64,000 nt of DNA, from assembly GCF_029360705.1 (NCBI RefSeq), contig NZ_JARKMX010000008.1, forward strand, positions 929,949-993,948. The letters run 5' to 3'. The notes below the pieces were generated by a model, which saw only the letters and a list, made by a program, of their open reading frames with translations, searched no databases and had not been told where the DNA came from. The stretch is from Paraflavitalea pollutisoli (lineage in GTDB: Bacteria; Bacteroidota; Bacteroidia; Chitinophagales; Chitinophagaceae). The translations under genes were made by a program, and so were the position numbers. Positions 53,831 to 62,538 of the stretch are shown here, piece by piece (the first letter of the stretch is position 1; each line of letters starts with the position of its first letter).

Positions 53831-54367
53831 TTATATTACATTAGAAGGCTTTAATTGATAAAGCGTTTGAATTCCGGGTGTAATAGGGAAAAGTTGCCGT
53901 TCAATTTCTTGAATCGGTTCACCATTAATAAACTCAGCGTAATTGCATTTATCACAGCAAAGGTATAGCTTATTCTCTTTGTCAATAAGAGATCGTAAAT
54001 CTTCGTCACAAATTTTGCATGGGATATTAGTTTTAAAAACTAATATCTCCCATAGAATCCCTCTACACACAGCAGCTAATATTTTTAGGTCATCAATACG
54101 CCCCCTAGGAATATCAAATTCGACAATATCCTCTAATGAATACCACCTAACCTTAAAATCATACTCTTCAATTTTAAAATTTTCAAAATAAGTAAAATAC
54201 TCAGTATACAACTTTCTAATGCTTGGAGACCTCGCAATATTGATTGTCTTGCCCCAATTAAAGCACATATTATAGATAAGGTCTGGCGTTAGATAGTATC
54301 TCTTTAGGTAAATTGTTTCCTTAAGAGTATCCCAGGATCTTAAATATTCTAATTCTTCTTTGTTCAT
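53831..54367 (-). CDS. Candidate immunity protein with zinc ribbon, no recognised family
   Basis: 178 residues, A/T-richer than the genome average. The ATG overlaps the TGA of the RHS toxin gene (ATGA, 54364-54367), the tight coupling expected of a toxin-immunity pair. The N-terminal two thirds is helical with many aromatic residues. A zinc ribbon follows, Cys117-x2-Cys120 and Cys138-x2-Cys141 (CKIC...CDKC), with a short tail. No signal peptide, so it should be cytoplasmic, matching a toxin that acts on RNA. Function is inferred from position only. Confidence 0.7.
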   Translation of the reverse strand: MNKEELEYLRSWDTLKETIYLKRYYLTPDLIYNMCFNWGKTINIARSPSIRKLYTEYFTYFENFKIEEYDFKVRWYSLEDIVEFDIPRGRIDDLKILAAVCRGILWEILVFKTNIPCKICDEDLRSLIDKENKLYLCCDKCNYAEFINGEPIQEIERQLFPITPGIQTLYQLKPSNVI

Positions 54368-57228
54368 CGACGAACGGGATAAGTTGTCATTAAATTTCCT
54401 GCTCTATCTGTTATTACTTGAAGCCAAGTTGTTGGTTGTCCACCTTGTTTCAAAGCGGCGTTTCCAACTATTTCTCCCGTATCCACTGTCCTTAAGAATT
54501 GACCTCCCTTAAGAGGAGTCACAGGTGAAGATACGACTTTGCTGCTTTGTAAAATCTTCTTTAGTGCATCCTGTGAAATTGTGAAAACCGACCGAGAATT
54601 TGCTAGAGCCCTATCAAAGTGACCTTTTACAACGTGTTCCCAACCTGCTTCACTTAGTCCTCCAGTTAATTTTGTAGGAGTTGTTCGAGTAGTTCCGTTC
54701 GCTAAGTTTATTCGGGACTGTACTCTTCCAGGTATGCTTGAAGCATTTTTTTGCCCACCGCTGCCTGTACTAGAAGTCGAAGAACCGCTATTATTATTAT
54801 GTGCTGAACTGGCAGAACCATCTGTTCCGTCATTTGTACTACTGCTGCCCACATTATCTGTAAGATTAATGTTTAATGTTAACAACTGAGCAAGAACCCA
54901 ACTTAAATCATAAGTTGCTGCGGCCCCCACAGCTAAACCGTGTCCTCCCACAGCTGCACCACCGATAATACCAACTCCACTTGCGGCCATACCTCCGCCT
55001 ACTCCCATTTCAGATCCAGCTTGATCTATAACCAACATAGCTCCAAATGCTCTACCAACTAAATATGTGACCTTTTCGGTGCCACTGTAACTATTTAAAT
55101 TATTGGTATTCAAGCCTGACCATTCTGGTGCGTGGTCGGTAAGACCAAACGAATTTGCATTTGCTACGCCATTGGAAGTACCATGAAGAAAAGCCTTGGA
55201 TGTTGCCTTCGTCGCTCCCAAGAGTGCCTCCCCAGCTTTCTTTATTTTCGCGAGGGTTTTGAGTGAAAACTCCAATCCGTCTAAATCAACCCCTGCAATT
55301 GGGCTGTTTGAAGCGAACTGATAAGGCGTCAACTCCGGATAACTTTTTGTCAACGGGTCCACACTCAAAAACTTTCCAATCCTCGGATCATACACTCTAA
55401 ATCCATAATCCTGCTGACTACCTATACCTCCCTTAACCTCATTGTCATTCTCCTTACCATTAAATCCGAACCTGTACTTACCACTATTATCATTCATCCT
55501 GGCTACCATCCCAAACGGATAATAGTCATACGCCGCGAGCTTTTCAGCCTCATAATAGGCAACAAGCGGAATTGTTGGATCAGCCGGCAATGTAGCACCA
55601 GAATATACGTGAATTCTTCGATCGCTGATTGTGGTCAGCACATTACCCAGGTGATTGGCCAGTTCGTACTGCTTGGCACCACGGTAATGGACTGTACCAT
55701 AATAGGGGAATAATAGCCCCGGCCCCTTGGAATTGGATGTGGTATCATCAATATTCCGGCTATCTGGCCTGAACATACCCAGGCGACTACTGCCATACAA
55801 GTGTATGTCCTCCTGTTGTAAAAGAAGCCTGGAGAGACTATCTTTTGTAGTGGTATCTCTGGAAGTGGTGCTATAGGTGGTCAACAGATTACCCTGTGCA
55901 TCCCTTACATACCAGGTAAAATTGAGCTGATAACCCGGCGGCAGATTGATATAGGGTCTATCCTCCTTATCATACCACAAATACATTTTCGCAATCCTGT
56001 TACCCTGCACATCGTACCGGTACTTGGTCCAGAAAGTCGTGTTCTGATCGGTAATTGATGGATTTCGCTTGATCTCCGTGATCTTACCATATACATTCCA
56101 TTTGATGCTTGTGATCTTCTCCGACTTGTCTTCGATCAGGTTACCGATGGAATCATACTTGTAATTGAATACACTATCCTGATTATCGATATCGTACACC
56201 TTGTCGTAAGTCTGGCTACCAAACCGGTCTTTCGGCACATTGTCAATGACTCGTTGCAACTGATTGGTACCAGCATAATACTTATAAGACAGGCTATCCA
56301 TCGGCCAATAATCAAGATCACTGAGACTATGGCGCAGGTAGCGCTGGATGTTTCCATTAGCGTCATAGCTCACCCGTTCCCGGAAACTGGGACCGTAACC
56401 CCACGCACCATAACTATTTGTAGCAACATCAAAATTCGCGTACTTGTCCTGACCCACATACCGGTTCAACTGATCGTACCGGTAATTGTAGAAGAATGGA
56501 CTCTGGTTGTTCAATTCAAACTTCCGGATATTGTACAGCGCACTACTGATATTGCCATTGTACAAGGGGCGGTAGGCACTGTCGGGCATAGGTGTACCCG
56601 CACCGCGGTAACTGGGAAACGGCGTTACGCCGGGCGCAATCGGCTTGTACTCTCCATCAAAATAGTTGAGCGAGAAGCTCATGGCATCTCTGGCCACATA
56701 TTGGTTGGCTGCGCCATCCTTCGAATCGCCTCCCATATCATGCAGGTAACTAGCGCTATTCACGCCCTTCAGCCACCCTTGGAGGGTGTAGGCATAGTCA
56801 ATACCTTGTACTTGTTCCTGTCCAATCGTCGTTCTGGCCAATGGACCATGCAGGTAGTACTCGTATTTCGCTTCCCTATCCCAAGTAAACCCATCACTAC
56901 TGGTTTGCACCTCTGTCAGTCTGTTCTCGGCATCGTAGAAATAGCGGTGTGTCCACTGGTCTACAAACTTAGGCTGGTATTTCACCTGATTGACCTTGCC
57001 ACTGATCAGGTCATATTCATACACGATTTTCTTCCAGCGGTTGCCATTTTTGTTCATCAGGTTGGGCCGCATGTCTGACCGGCCATAGTCCTGGAGCAAA
57101 GTATCCACATTGCCATGGATATCGTAGCTATAGATACTGGCATGATCGAAAATATTCAGCACCATGCCTGGCACATCCGCATAGCTCACATAACTCACCC
57201 GGTTGCGCAGGTTTTGTTGCGCCACCAC
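54364..57228 (-). CDS. RHS/YD-repeat protein, 5'-truncated, with C-terminal BECR/EndoU-like toxin domain
   Basis: 954 residues from a GTG; similarity to RHS copy 2 continues upstream to about 57295 without any start, so the head is missing. YD repeats fill residues 1-600. The RHS core end (GFRVYDPRIGKFLSVDPLTK, PYQFASNSPIAGVDLDGLE) is near 615-650. A Gly/Ala-rich hydrophobic segment (about 750-785) and a Ser/Asn/Gly linker follow. The last 100 residues (GWEHVVKGHF, NSRSVF, ITDRAGNLMTTYPV) show the His...His...T-x-x-P pattern of BECR-fold RNases. It is followed by a coupled immunity candidate. Confidence 0.8.
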   Translation of the reverse strand: MVAQQNLRNRVSYVSYADVPGMVLNIFDHASIYSYDIHGNVDTLLQDYGRSDMRPNLMNKNGNRWKKIVYEYDLISGKVNQVKYQPKFVDQWTHRYFYDAENRLTEVQTSSDGFTWDREAKYEYYLHGPLARTTIGQEQVQGIDYAYTLQGWLKGVNSASYLHDMGGDSKDGAANQYVARDAMSFSLNYFDGEYKPIAPGVTPFPSYRGAGTPMPDSAYRPLYNGNISSALYNIRKFELNNQSPFFYNYRYDQLNRYVGQDKYANFDVATNSYGAWGYGPSFRERVSYDANGNIQRYLRHSLSDLDYWPMDSLSYKYYAGTNQLQRVIDNVPKDRFGSQTYDKVYDIDNQDSVFNYKYDSIGNLIEDKSEKITSIKWNVYGKITEIKRNPSITDQNTTFWTKYRYDVQGNRIAKMYLWYDKEDRPYINLPPGYQLNFTWYVRDAQGNLLTTYSTTSRDTTTKDSLSRLLLQQEDIHLYGSSRLGMFRPDSRNIDDTTSNSKGPGLLFPYYGTVHYRGAKQYELANHLGNVLTTISDRRIHVYSGATLPADPTIPLVAYYEAEKLAAYDYYPFGMVARMNDNSGKYRFGFNGKENDNEVKGGIGSQQDYGFRVYDPRIGKFLSVDPLTKSYPELTPYQFASNSPIAGVDLDGLEFSLKTLAKIKKAGEALLGATKATSKAFLHGTSNGVANANSFGLTDHAPEWSGLNTNNLNSYSGTEKVTYLVGRAFGAMLVIDQAGSEMGVGGGMAASGVGIIGGAAVGGHGLAVGAAATYDLSWVLAQLLTLNINLTDNVGSSSTNDGTDGSASSAHNNNSGSSTSSTGSGGQKNASSIPGRVQSRINLANGTTRTTPTKLTGGLSEAGWEHVVKGHFDRALANSRSVFTISQDALKKILQSSKVVSSPVTPLKGGQFLRTVDTGEIVGNAALKQGGQPTTWLQVITDRAGNLMTTYPVRR

Positions 57229-57329
57229 ATTGTCTGCAGCTACTCCAAAGAAATCAAATGCTTCGTTATAGACTGTCGTGGTTACCTGCTTGCGGTGCGG
57301 TTTCGTAATGCGGTTGCCAGCGGCATCAT

Positions 57330-57417
57330 CGACAAATCATTGGCCCAAATGAAGGCCGGCAAAGTCACAGAACATGATCAGGTGATGAATAAGTACAAGA
57401 AATGCCAGAAGAAGTAA
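57330..57417 (+). pseudogene. Antitoxin gene tail (RHH/Phd-type), 5' part lost
   Basis: The last 28 codons read IIDKSLAQMKAGKVTEHDQV-MNKYKKCQKK and end at TAA 57415-57417. This is a typical C-terminal segment of ParE/RelE-partner antitoxins. Upstream the frame runs into the reverse strand of the RHS gene, so the rest of the gene was replaced at a junction near 57295-57335. Confidence 0.6.
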
Positions 57418-57631
57418 TTGAACAGTTTCCTGGACTGAGCTGGCACAGCAATCTTTTGATAATATCAGAGCGTATCTTCAAGCTAATTGGACGGAAAAAG
57501 AGATCAGAAACCTGATAGCGCAGACTACAAAAATAATATTCAATCTTAGGCAGTACCCAGAAATGGGGCGCCCCTTCGATAAGAGAAAGAATACCCGGAT
57601 AGTCATATTGAATACTGTCTATTACAAATAA
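57402..57631 (+). pseudogene. ParE/RelE-family toxin remnant, frameshifted and truncated
   Basis: ATG at 57402 reads MPEEVIE, then the frame must shift by one base (an extra A in GAAC near 57420) to give TVSWTELAQQSFDNIRAYLQ-ANW...IIFNLRQYPEMGRPFDKRKN-TRIVILNTVYYK and a TAA at 57629. WTELAxxSxxxIxxYL, PxMGRP and the Arg before the last strand match the ParE fold. The final strand is missing. It overlaps the antitoxin tail by 16 bases, as in intact modules. The following 57632-57913 is A/T-rich and shows nothing else. Confidence 0.65.
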
Positions 57632-57913
57632 GCATACAAAAATGGTCTATAGCATCAATACGATTAGATTTCACAAACAGATTTGAACCATATTAAAGTC
57701 ACCTTATACTGAAGGAATAATTATACTACAAAATACATTTGACAAACTATGGTTACTTCCCTGAAGTTCTTCGGCCAAAACACAAGTATAGTGAAATATT
57801 CAATTCAAGCAGCACAAATCCCAAGCTAAGAGCCGCTTTGATAAAACAGCAAAAGTCAACTTATACTTAACTATCAACATGAAACAAAACCGAGCAACTC
57901 TCCGATCAATACT

Positions 57914-58354
57914 TCAATGACCAAACTTGTACATTTGTCTTTCACAAATTATTGCATCCAAAAAGCCTTCGAAAGAGTTGGCAACCAAATATAATTGACG
58001 TTCGACTATCATGTAAAAGTTTAAGTTTAATGAAACCAATATAATACTTGTCTCAAAATGTAAAACTCCAACAGGTATCAAAACCTCCTGAGCCCACCGC
58101 TCATAAATCCTATTGGCATCAGTATCATAGAATCCGATAGCTAATTCTACATTTAATATGATGTCACTAACTGCACCAGAAGGCAGCTTAAATGCAATTC
58201 TAATATTGCCAAACTCCTTTAGCAAGGATTTGATTGCTTCATTCGGCTCCGTAAACCCTTCCCTTCTTAGGCTTTCAAGTTCGTATTCAATATCCATACT
58301 GCGATTCTCATACCAACCAGCTTCGTCTAATATCGGGAAAAACAATTCATTCAT
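57914..58354 (-). CDS. SUKH-3-type immunity protein
   Basis: 146 residues. ILDEAGWYENRSMDIEYELE, then EPNEAIKSLLKEFGNIRIAF, the central Pro-x-Gly (VLIPVGVLHFE) and the end LYLVANSFEGFLDAIICE follow the SUKH-3 layout (L-x-x-x-GW-x-x-x-R near the start, FL-x-x-FG, P-x-G). SUKH proteins neutralise diverse polymorphic toxins and are known beside YwqJ-type deaminases. It begins 9 bases after the -1 frame stop of RHS copy 2 (23 bases after the annotated frame's stop), so it is the cognate immunity gene by position. Confidence 0.78.
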   Translation of the reverse strand: MNELFFPILDEAGWYENRSMDIEYELESLRREGFTEPNEAIKSLLKEFGNIRIAFKLPSGAVSDIILNVELAIGFYDTDANRIYERWAQEVLIPVGVLHFETSIILVSLNLNFYMIVERQLYLVANSFEGFLDAIICERQMYKFGH

Positions 58355-58363
58355 GATACAAAT

Positions 58364-58430
58364 TTACCTAGATTCGATTAATCCCAGAAGAGTAATTTGA
58401 CAATTTTCACATGCCGCCTTTTTTCGAATT
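58364..58430 (-). other. -1 frame end of the deaminase with CENC zinc motif
   Basis: Reading one base back from the A6 run gives KKAACENCQITLLGLIESR and a TAA at 58364-58366. With one extra A this joins in frame to the upstream deaminase sequence and supplies the two Cys needed with Cys1022 to bind zinc. Confidence 0.6.
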
Positions 58431-61400
58431 GCCCCCCACCTCGGAACTTTAATACACCGAATGGATACACTAGTTCGTATTGTGGTGAGGGTGTAATTCG
58501 GTAGGTCGCATAAGAGATTTGCCCTCGTTTCGCCCCGAGGTAAAGTGCTGTATTTAGCGCCTTGGGTTCCGCGCAATTAATGGCAGGCTTATTAGTCAAA
58601 GATATTGGTGGAAGGTTTAAGTCTGGATGCAAGTCTTTCGGATATGGTCCTCCCACTCTTCCAACAGTTGCGAAATCCCCAGCAAGCATTGCGGATAATG
58701 TATGATCAATTTGACTTTTGCTTGGCTTCATCGATTCCCTAACGGCTGCATCCATTGCATACTCATCTGCCGTTAAGCCAAGCGGTACTGATGGCGCCTT
58801 AGCTTTAAAGGGAGCAACGAATTTCTGGGAAGCTATGGGAAGAAAAAATCCCCAAATACTAGAAGCTGTTTGTTGATGCACCTCTGGATTATCCCAATTT
58901 TTTTCTGCATAATTACCAGCCTCACCAAACAAATTAAGCACCCCCTGAACTTTATCAGGATTATTTCTATCCCACAATTTTAGATTAATTAATCCTATCC
59001 CTATACCATCAACGGCATTTTGGAATGCCCATCCTGGATTTAAAATGGCGTCCAGCGAATTAATTCCTAGATTGATTAGGGGAGAGGTAAGCCAATTGTG
59101 AACAACAGCGCCAACTTTATCAAGTCCTGCCTTTCCCTTAGTCTCAATTGGTGCTAAAGTGTACTTGGAAAGGTCAATAAAGCCTTTCTGTCCCAACGAC
59201 GATCTTTCCGATTCATTTACTATTTCGCTACTTTCCAACCCATCAATATCCGTTGCCTTAATTGGCATATTTGACGCAAACTGATACGGAGTATAAAATG
59301 GAAACTCGGGACTTAACGGATCCAAACTCAAAAATCTGCCCAACCTCGGATCATACACCCGCATACCATAATCCTGCTGACTGCCAATACCACCTTTCAC
59401 CTCATTGTCATTCTCCTTTCCATTGAACCCAAAACGATACTGCTGGTCGCTGTTACCTGCGTTATACCGGCTCACCATGCCAAACGGATAGTAATCCTGG
59501 GCATTGACCATGTCCGGTTCATAATAATCTATCAAAGAGCCTACAGGGCCTGAAGATACGCCAATTTTTTTATCGCTGATCGTTGTCAGCACATTGCCCA
59601 GGTGGTTGCTCAGCTCGTACTGCCGCCAGCCGCGCAGGTACCGGTCGCCATAATCGGTGTGCGCATACCGGTAGATCGGGCCGCCGTCTACATTGGTTTT
59701 TACACTGAGACTGCCCAAACGGCTGCTGCCATATATCTGCTGGTCGGTAAATTGTACAAATAAGGTATCAAGCTTATTGCCGGACGTATCTGGCGTATCC
59801 GCTACATACGTACTGATCAGGTTACCCTGTGCATCCCGAACATACCAGGTATAATCCAGCTGATAACGGCTGCTGTCTTTATTGTACCACTTCTGCACTT
59901 TTCCGATCCGGTTGCCGCCAGCGTCGTATTGGTATTTGAGCCAGAAGGTCGTGTTGTTGTCGGTAATGGACGCGTTGCGCTTGATCTCCGTGATCTTGCC
60001 ATACACGTTCCACTTAATGGCCATGTTTTTCTCCGACTCATCCTTCACCAGTTTGCCGATCGCGTCGTACTTATAGTTGTTCAGGCTGTCCTGGTTATCG
60101 ATATCAGGCACCTCCCACGAGTTGTTACCATACGCCCAATTGGGTACCTTATCCACTACCCGACGTAGCTGGTTGGTACCAGGGTAGTATTCATTGGCCA
60201 GGCTATCGATGATTCCCTGTCCGGTCCAGGGAGTTGGGTTAATGTCGTGCCGGTCGAGTCGTTGAATGTTCCCATTCGCGTCATAACTTACCTGTTCGTT
60301 GTACGTCCATACCTTCCCCCAGTTACCAAAGCTATTGGTACTTGCGTTGTAATTAAAATACCCATCCTGCCCCTTGTACCGGTTCAGCTGGTCATAGCGG
60401 TAATTATAGAAGGCAGGTACATGGCTATTCAATTCAAACTTGCGAATGTTGTACAGCGCACTGCTGATATTGCCGTCGTACAGCGGGCGGTATTCCGCAT
60501 CGGGCATGGCGTTTCCCGCTTCTCCCCGATAGCCTGGGAAGGGCGCCACTCCGGCACCGATGGGCTTATACTCCCCATTGAAGTAATTCAATGAGTATCC
60601 CAGCGCATCCCTGGCTACGTACTTGTTCACCCCACCGTTTTTGCTATCCCCACCCATATCGTGCAGGTAGCTGTTGCTGTTCATCCCCTTCAGCCAACCC
60701 TGCAGGGTATAGGCGTAATCAACGCCCTGTACCAGTTGGTCGCCGAGCACGGTGCGGGCCAGTGGTCCATGCCGATAGTATTCATACCGCGCATCCTTCT
60801 CCCACACCAGGCTGTCGTTGCTGGTCTCTACCAGCGTTAAGCGGTTCTCCGCATCATAGCTGTACCGGTGTATCCACATATCACTCCAGCCGGGCTGGTA
60901 CTGCACCATATTCACCTTACCGCTCACCAGGTCGTATTGGTATACGATCTTCTTGTAGCGGTTGTTATTCTTGTTCATCATATTGGGCCGGCTCGCCGAA
61001 TGCCCATAGTCTTGCAGCAGCGTGTCTACATTGCCCAGAATATCATAACTGTAATAGGTGGCATTGTCGAATACATCAGCCATTCCCGGCAACTCCGCAT
61101 AATTCACATAACTCACCCGGTTGCGCAGGTTGCGCTGGTACACGATGTCGCGGAGGTTCAAGGTATCTGCAAACGTAAAATAACGCTGGTCATACACCGT
61201 ACGCGTCACTTGCTCACGGCGGTTCATCAGCGCCAGCAACCAGGCCTTCAGCTGCGCCGTATCGCGGCTCAGGGCATTGGTCATCGCCCCATTGGCCGCC
61301 GTGTTTTTCATTTGCCCTACCTGGGTAATACGGCCCAGGCTATCGTATTGTGTATAGCTGCACTCCCTGCCTTCTTCCGTGCCACTGGCTGCTTGTTGCT

Positions 61401-61788
61401 TCGCATTCTGCGATACCGCCAACCGGCCCAGCCGGTCGTACCAGAAGCGCGAAGTGCCGCCGTCCGGGCTCTTTTGCATCACCACCTGGTTCAGCGTATT
61501 GTAGCGGTAATCGATTGGCAGTTGGTGTTTAGGCGTCAGTATTTGCTTGTTGCGTACCGCCTTGCGCACCGAGTCACTGTAATTGGTCGCCCAGCTGAAC
61601 TTACTGAGGTCTACCCCCGCTGGTGGTATCGTCTTCACCAGGTTGCCCGCCTGGTCGTAGTAATACAGCGTGTAGTGGTACTCGCTGATGCGCTGCTCTA
61701 CCGTGAAAGTCTCCCGGAAGCGCGCATTGAGATATTTGGCGAGGTAACGGTCGGTGAATAAGATATTATGTACTTGGCTTTTGTTGCG
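58378..61788 (-). CDS. RHS/YD-repeat protein, 5'-truncated, with C-terminal YwqJ-like deaminase domain (frame disturbed)
   Basis: The frame is open from just after a TAG at about 61789, but the first usable start is GTG 61638 (1086 residues), inside the YD-repeat region after LFTDRYLAKYLNARF, so the gene head is missing. RHS core motifs sit near residues 760-800 (YGMRVYDPRLGRFLSLDPLS, PYQFASNMPIKATDIDGLE). The toxin part has VGRVGGPYPKDLHPDLNLPP and the zinc/acid motif NCAEPKAL (Cys1022, Glu1024). The expected second motif CxxC is absent in this frame but present as ACENCQ in the -1 frame behind the A6 run at 58419-58424. Confidence 0.8.
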   Translation of the reverse strand, partial: RNKSQVHNILFTDRYLAKYLNARFRETFTVEQRISEYHYTLYYYDQAGNLVKTIPPAGVDLSKFSWATNYSDSVRKAVRNKQILTPKHQLPIDYRYNTLNQVVMQKSPDGGTSRFWYDRLGRLAVSQNAKQQAASGTEEGRECSYTQYDSLGRITQVGQMKNTAANGAMTNALSRDTAQLKAWLLALMNRREQVTRTVYDQRYFTFADTLNLRDIVYQRNLRNRVSYVNYAELPGMADVFDNATYYSYDILGNVDTLLQDYGHSASRPNMMNKNNNRYKKIVYQYDLVSGKVNMVQYQPGWSDMWIHRYSYDAENRLTLVETSNDSLVWEKDARYEYYRHGPLARTVLGDQLVQGVDYAYTLQGWLKGMNSNSYLHDMGGDSKNGGVNKYVARDALGYSLNYFNGEYKPIGAGVAPFPGYRGEAGNAMPDAEYRPLYDGNISSALYNIRKFELNSHVPAFYNYRYDQLNRYKGQDGYFNYNASTNSFGNWGKVWTYNEQVSYDANGNIQRLDRHDINPTPWTGQGIIDSLANEYYPGTNQLRRVVDKVPNWAYGNNSWEVPDIDNQDSLNNYKYDAIGKLVKDESEKNMAIKWNVYGKITEIKRNASITDNNTTFWLKYQYDAGGNRIGKVQKWYNKDSSRYQLDYTWYVRDAQGNLISTYVADTPDTSGNKLDTLFVQFTDQQIYGSSRLGSLSVKTNVDGGPIYRYAHTDYGDRYLRGWRQYELSNHLGNVLTTISDKKIGVSSGPVGSLIDYYEPDMVNAQDYYPFGMVSRYNAGNSDQQYRFGFNGKENDNEVKGGIGSQQDYGMRVYDPRLGRFLSLDPLSPEFPFYTPYQFASNMPIKATDIDGLESSEIVNESERSSLGQKGFIDLSKYTLAPIETKGKAGLDKVGAVVHNWLTSPLINLGINSLDAILNPGWAFQNAVDGIGIGLINLKLWDRNNPDKVQGVLNLFGEAGNYAEKNWDNPEVHQQTASSIWGFFLPIASQKFVAPFKAKAPSVPLGLTADEYAMDAAVRESMKPSKSQIDHTLSAMLAGDFATVGRVGGPYPKDLHPDLNLPPISLTNKPAINCAEPKALNTALYLGAKRGQISYATYRITPSPQYELVYPFGVLKFRGGGQFEKRRHVKIVKLLFWD

Positions 61789-62299
61789 CTATTCAGCCGC
61801 TGTTGTGTCACTCACTGCATCGCCTGGTTCGCTGTTCAACTTTCATTATTTCAAAGAGCTTTACAAATTTACAACTACCATAAGCTGTTAGCGGCAATCG
61901 ATCGTTGGAGTAATACACATCTTATACATGCCAGACCAACATTTATTCGATGTGTAAGTATGAACTCTTCCGGGTAGCCGCCTATGGGTCAACTATTTGG
62001 CATGTCACTCGTTCCATCCAAGTCACCGGTATCATCATCAACACATTCACAGCCTCCATAGCAGCAAAAAACTGCGCTGCAAAGGTATTGCGGCAAGCCA
62101 TGCTGCACAGCCACCAAAAGGTTCGGCATAAAGCAGCGGTATTTATTGGCAGCGGGGCCGCCTGCACCGACGCTGGCAGCATAAGTCAGCTTCATTATTC
62201 CACGCATTTATTCCGCGTTCCTTTTGGTTGGGCGCGCATGCCGCAATGTAGCAGCCTTGCAGCTTTAGCTGCGCATTTTTCACTACAACTATTACTTCT
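61789..62299. other. Gene-free junction between RHS copy 2 and the transposase region
   Basis: About 510 bases with no convincing gene on either strand; overlapping open frames here are short and lack family features. RHS similarity stops near 61770-61788. No clear terminal inverted repeat of an insertion sequence was found by eye. Confidence 0.5.
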
Positions 62300-62488
62300 A
62301 TGAAAGTTTACCTCGTTGCTTCCACCACTACCTGCCTCGTCGGCATCGAGCAGTGCCGCGCGTACATCGTATTCGATGCCCAGCAGGCAGCCTTCCTGCA
62401 GCAGTTTGCCGGCCGCGTCCTGCAGGATTATGGCTGCTTCAGTACCCTGCCGCCGGTTGCTATCCATGTCTACAATAAGGGCAGCTAG
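62300..62488 (+). CDS. Small hypothetical protein
   Basis: 62 residues from an ATG that follows an A/T-rich leader (MKVYLVASTTTCLVGIEQCR, then AFLQQFAGRVLQDYG). No family recognised. It ends 50 bases before the transposase frame. A leftward frame overlaps it, so coding status is uncertain. Confidence 0.35.
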   Translation: MKVYLVASTTTCLVGIEQCRAYIVFDAQQAAFLQQFAGRVLQDYGCFSTLPPVAIHVYNKGS

Positions 62489-62538
62489 CCCTTATTTTGT
62501 AACCCGCACAGTTATCTTTGCTAATAATCCGATGAATC

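Noticed and set aside
56254-57078. 274-codon frame opposite RHS copy 1
   Set aside because: Antisense to YD repeats; an equivalent frame occurs opposite RHS copy 2, as expected from the shared sequence.
62195-62467. Leftward 90-codon frame overlapping the small hypothetical gene
   Set aside because: No family features; the rightward ATG frame has the better start context.
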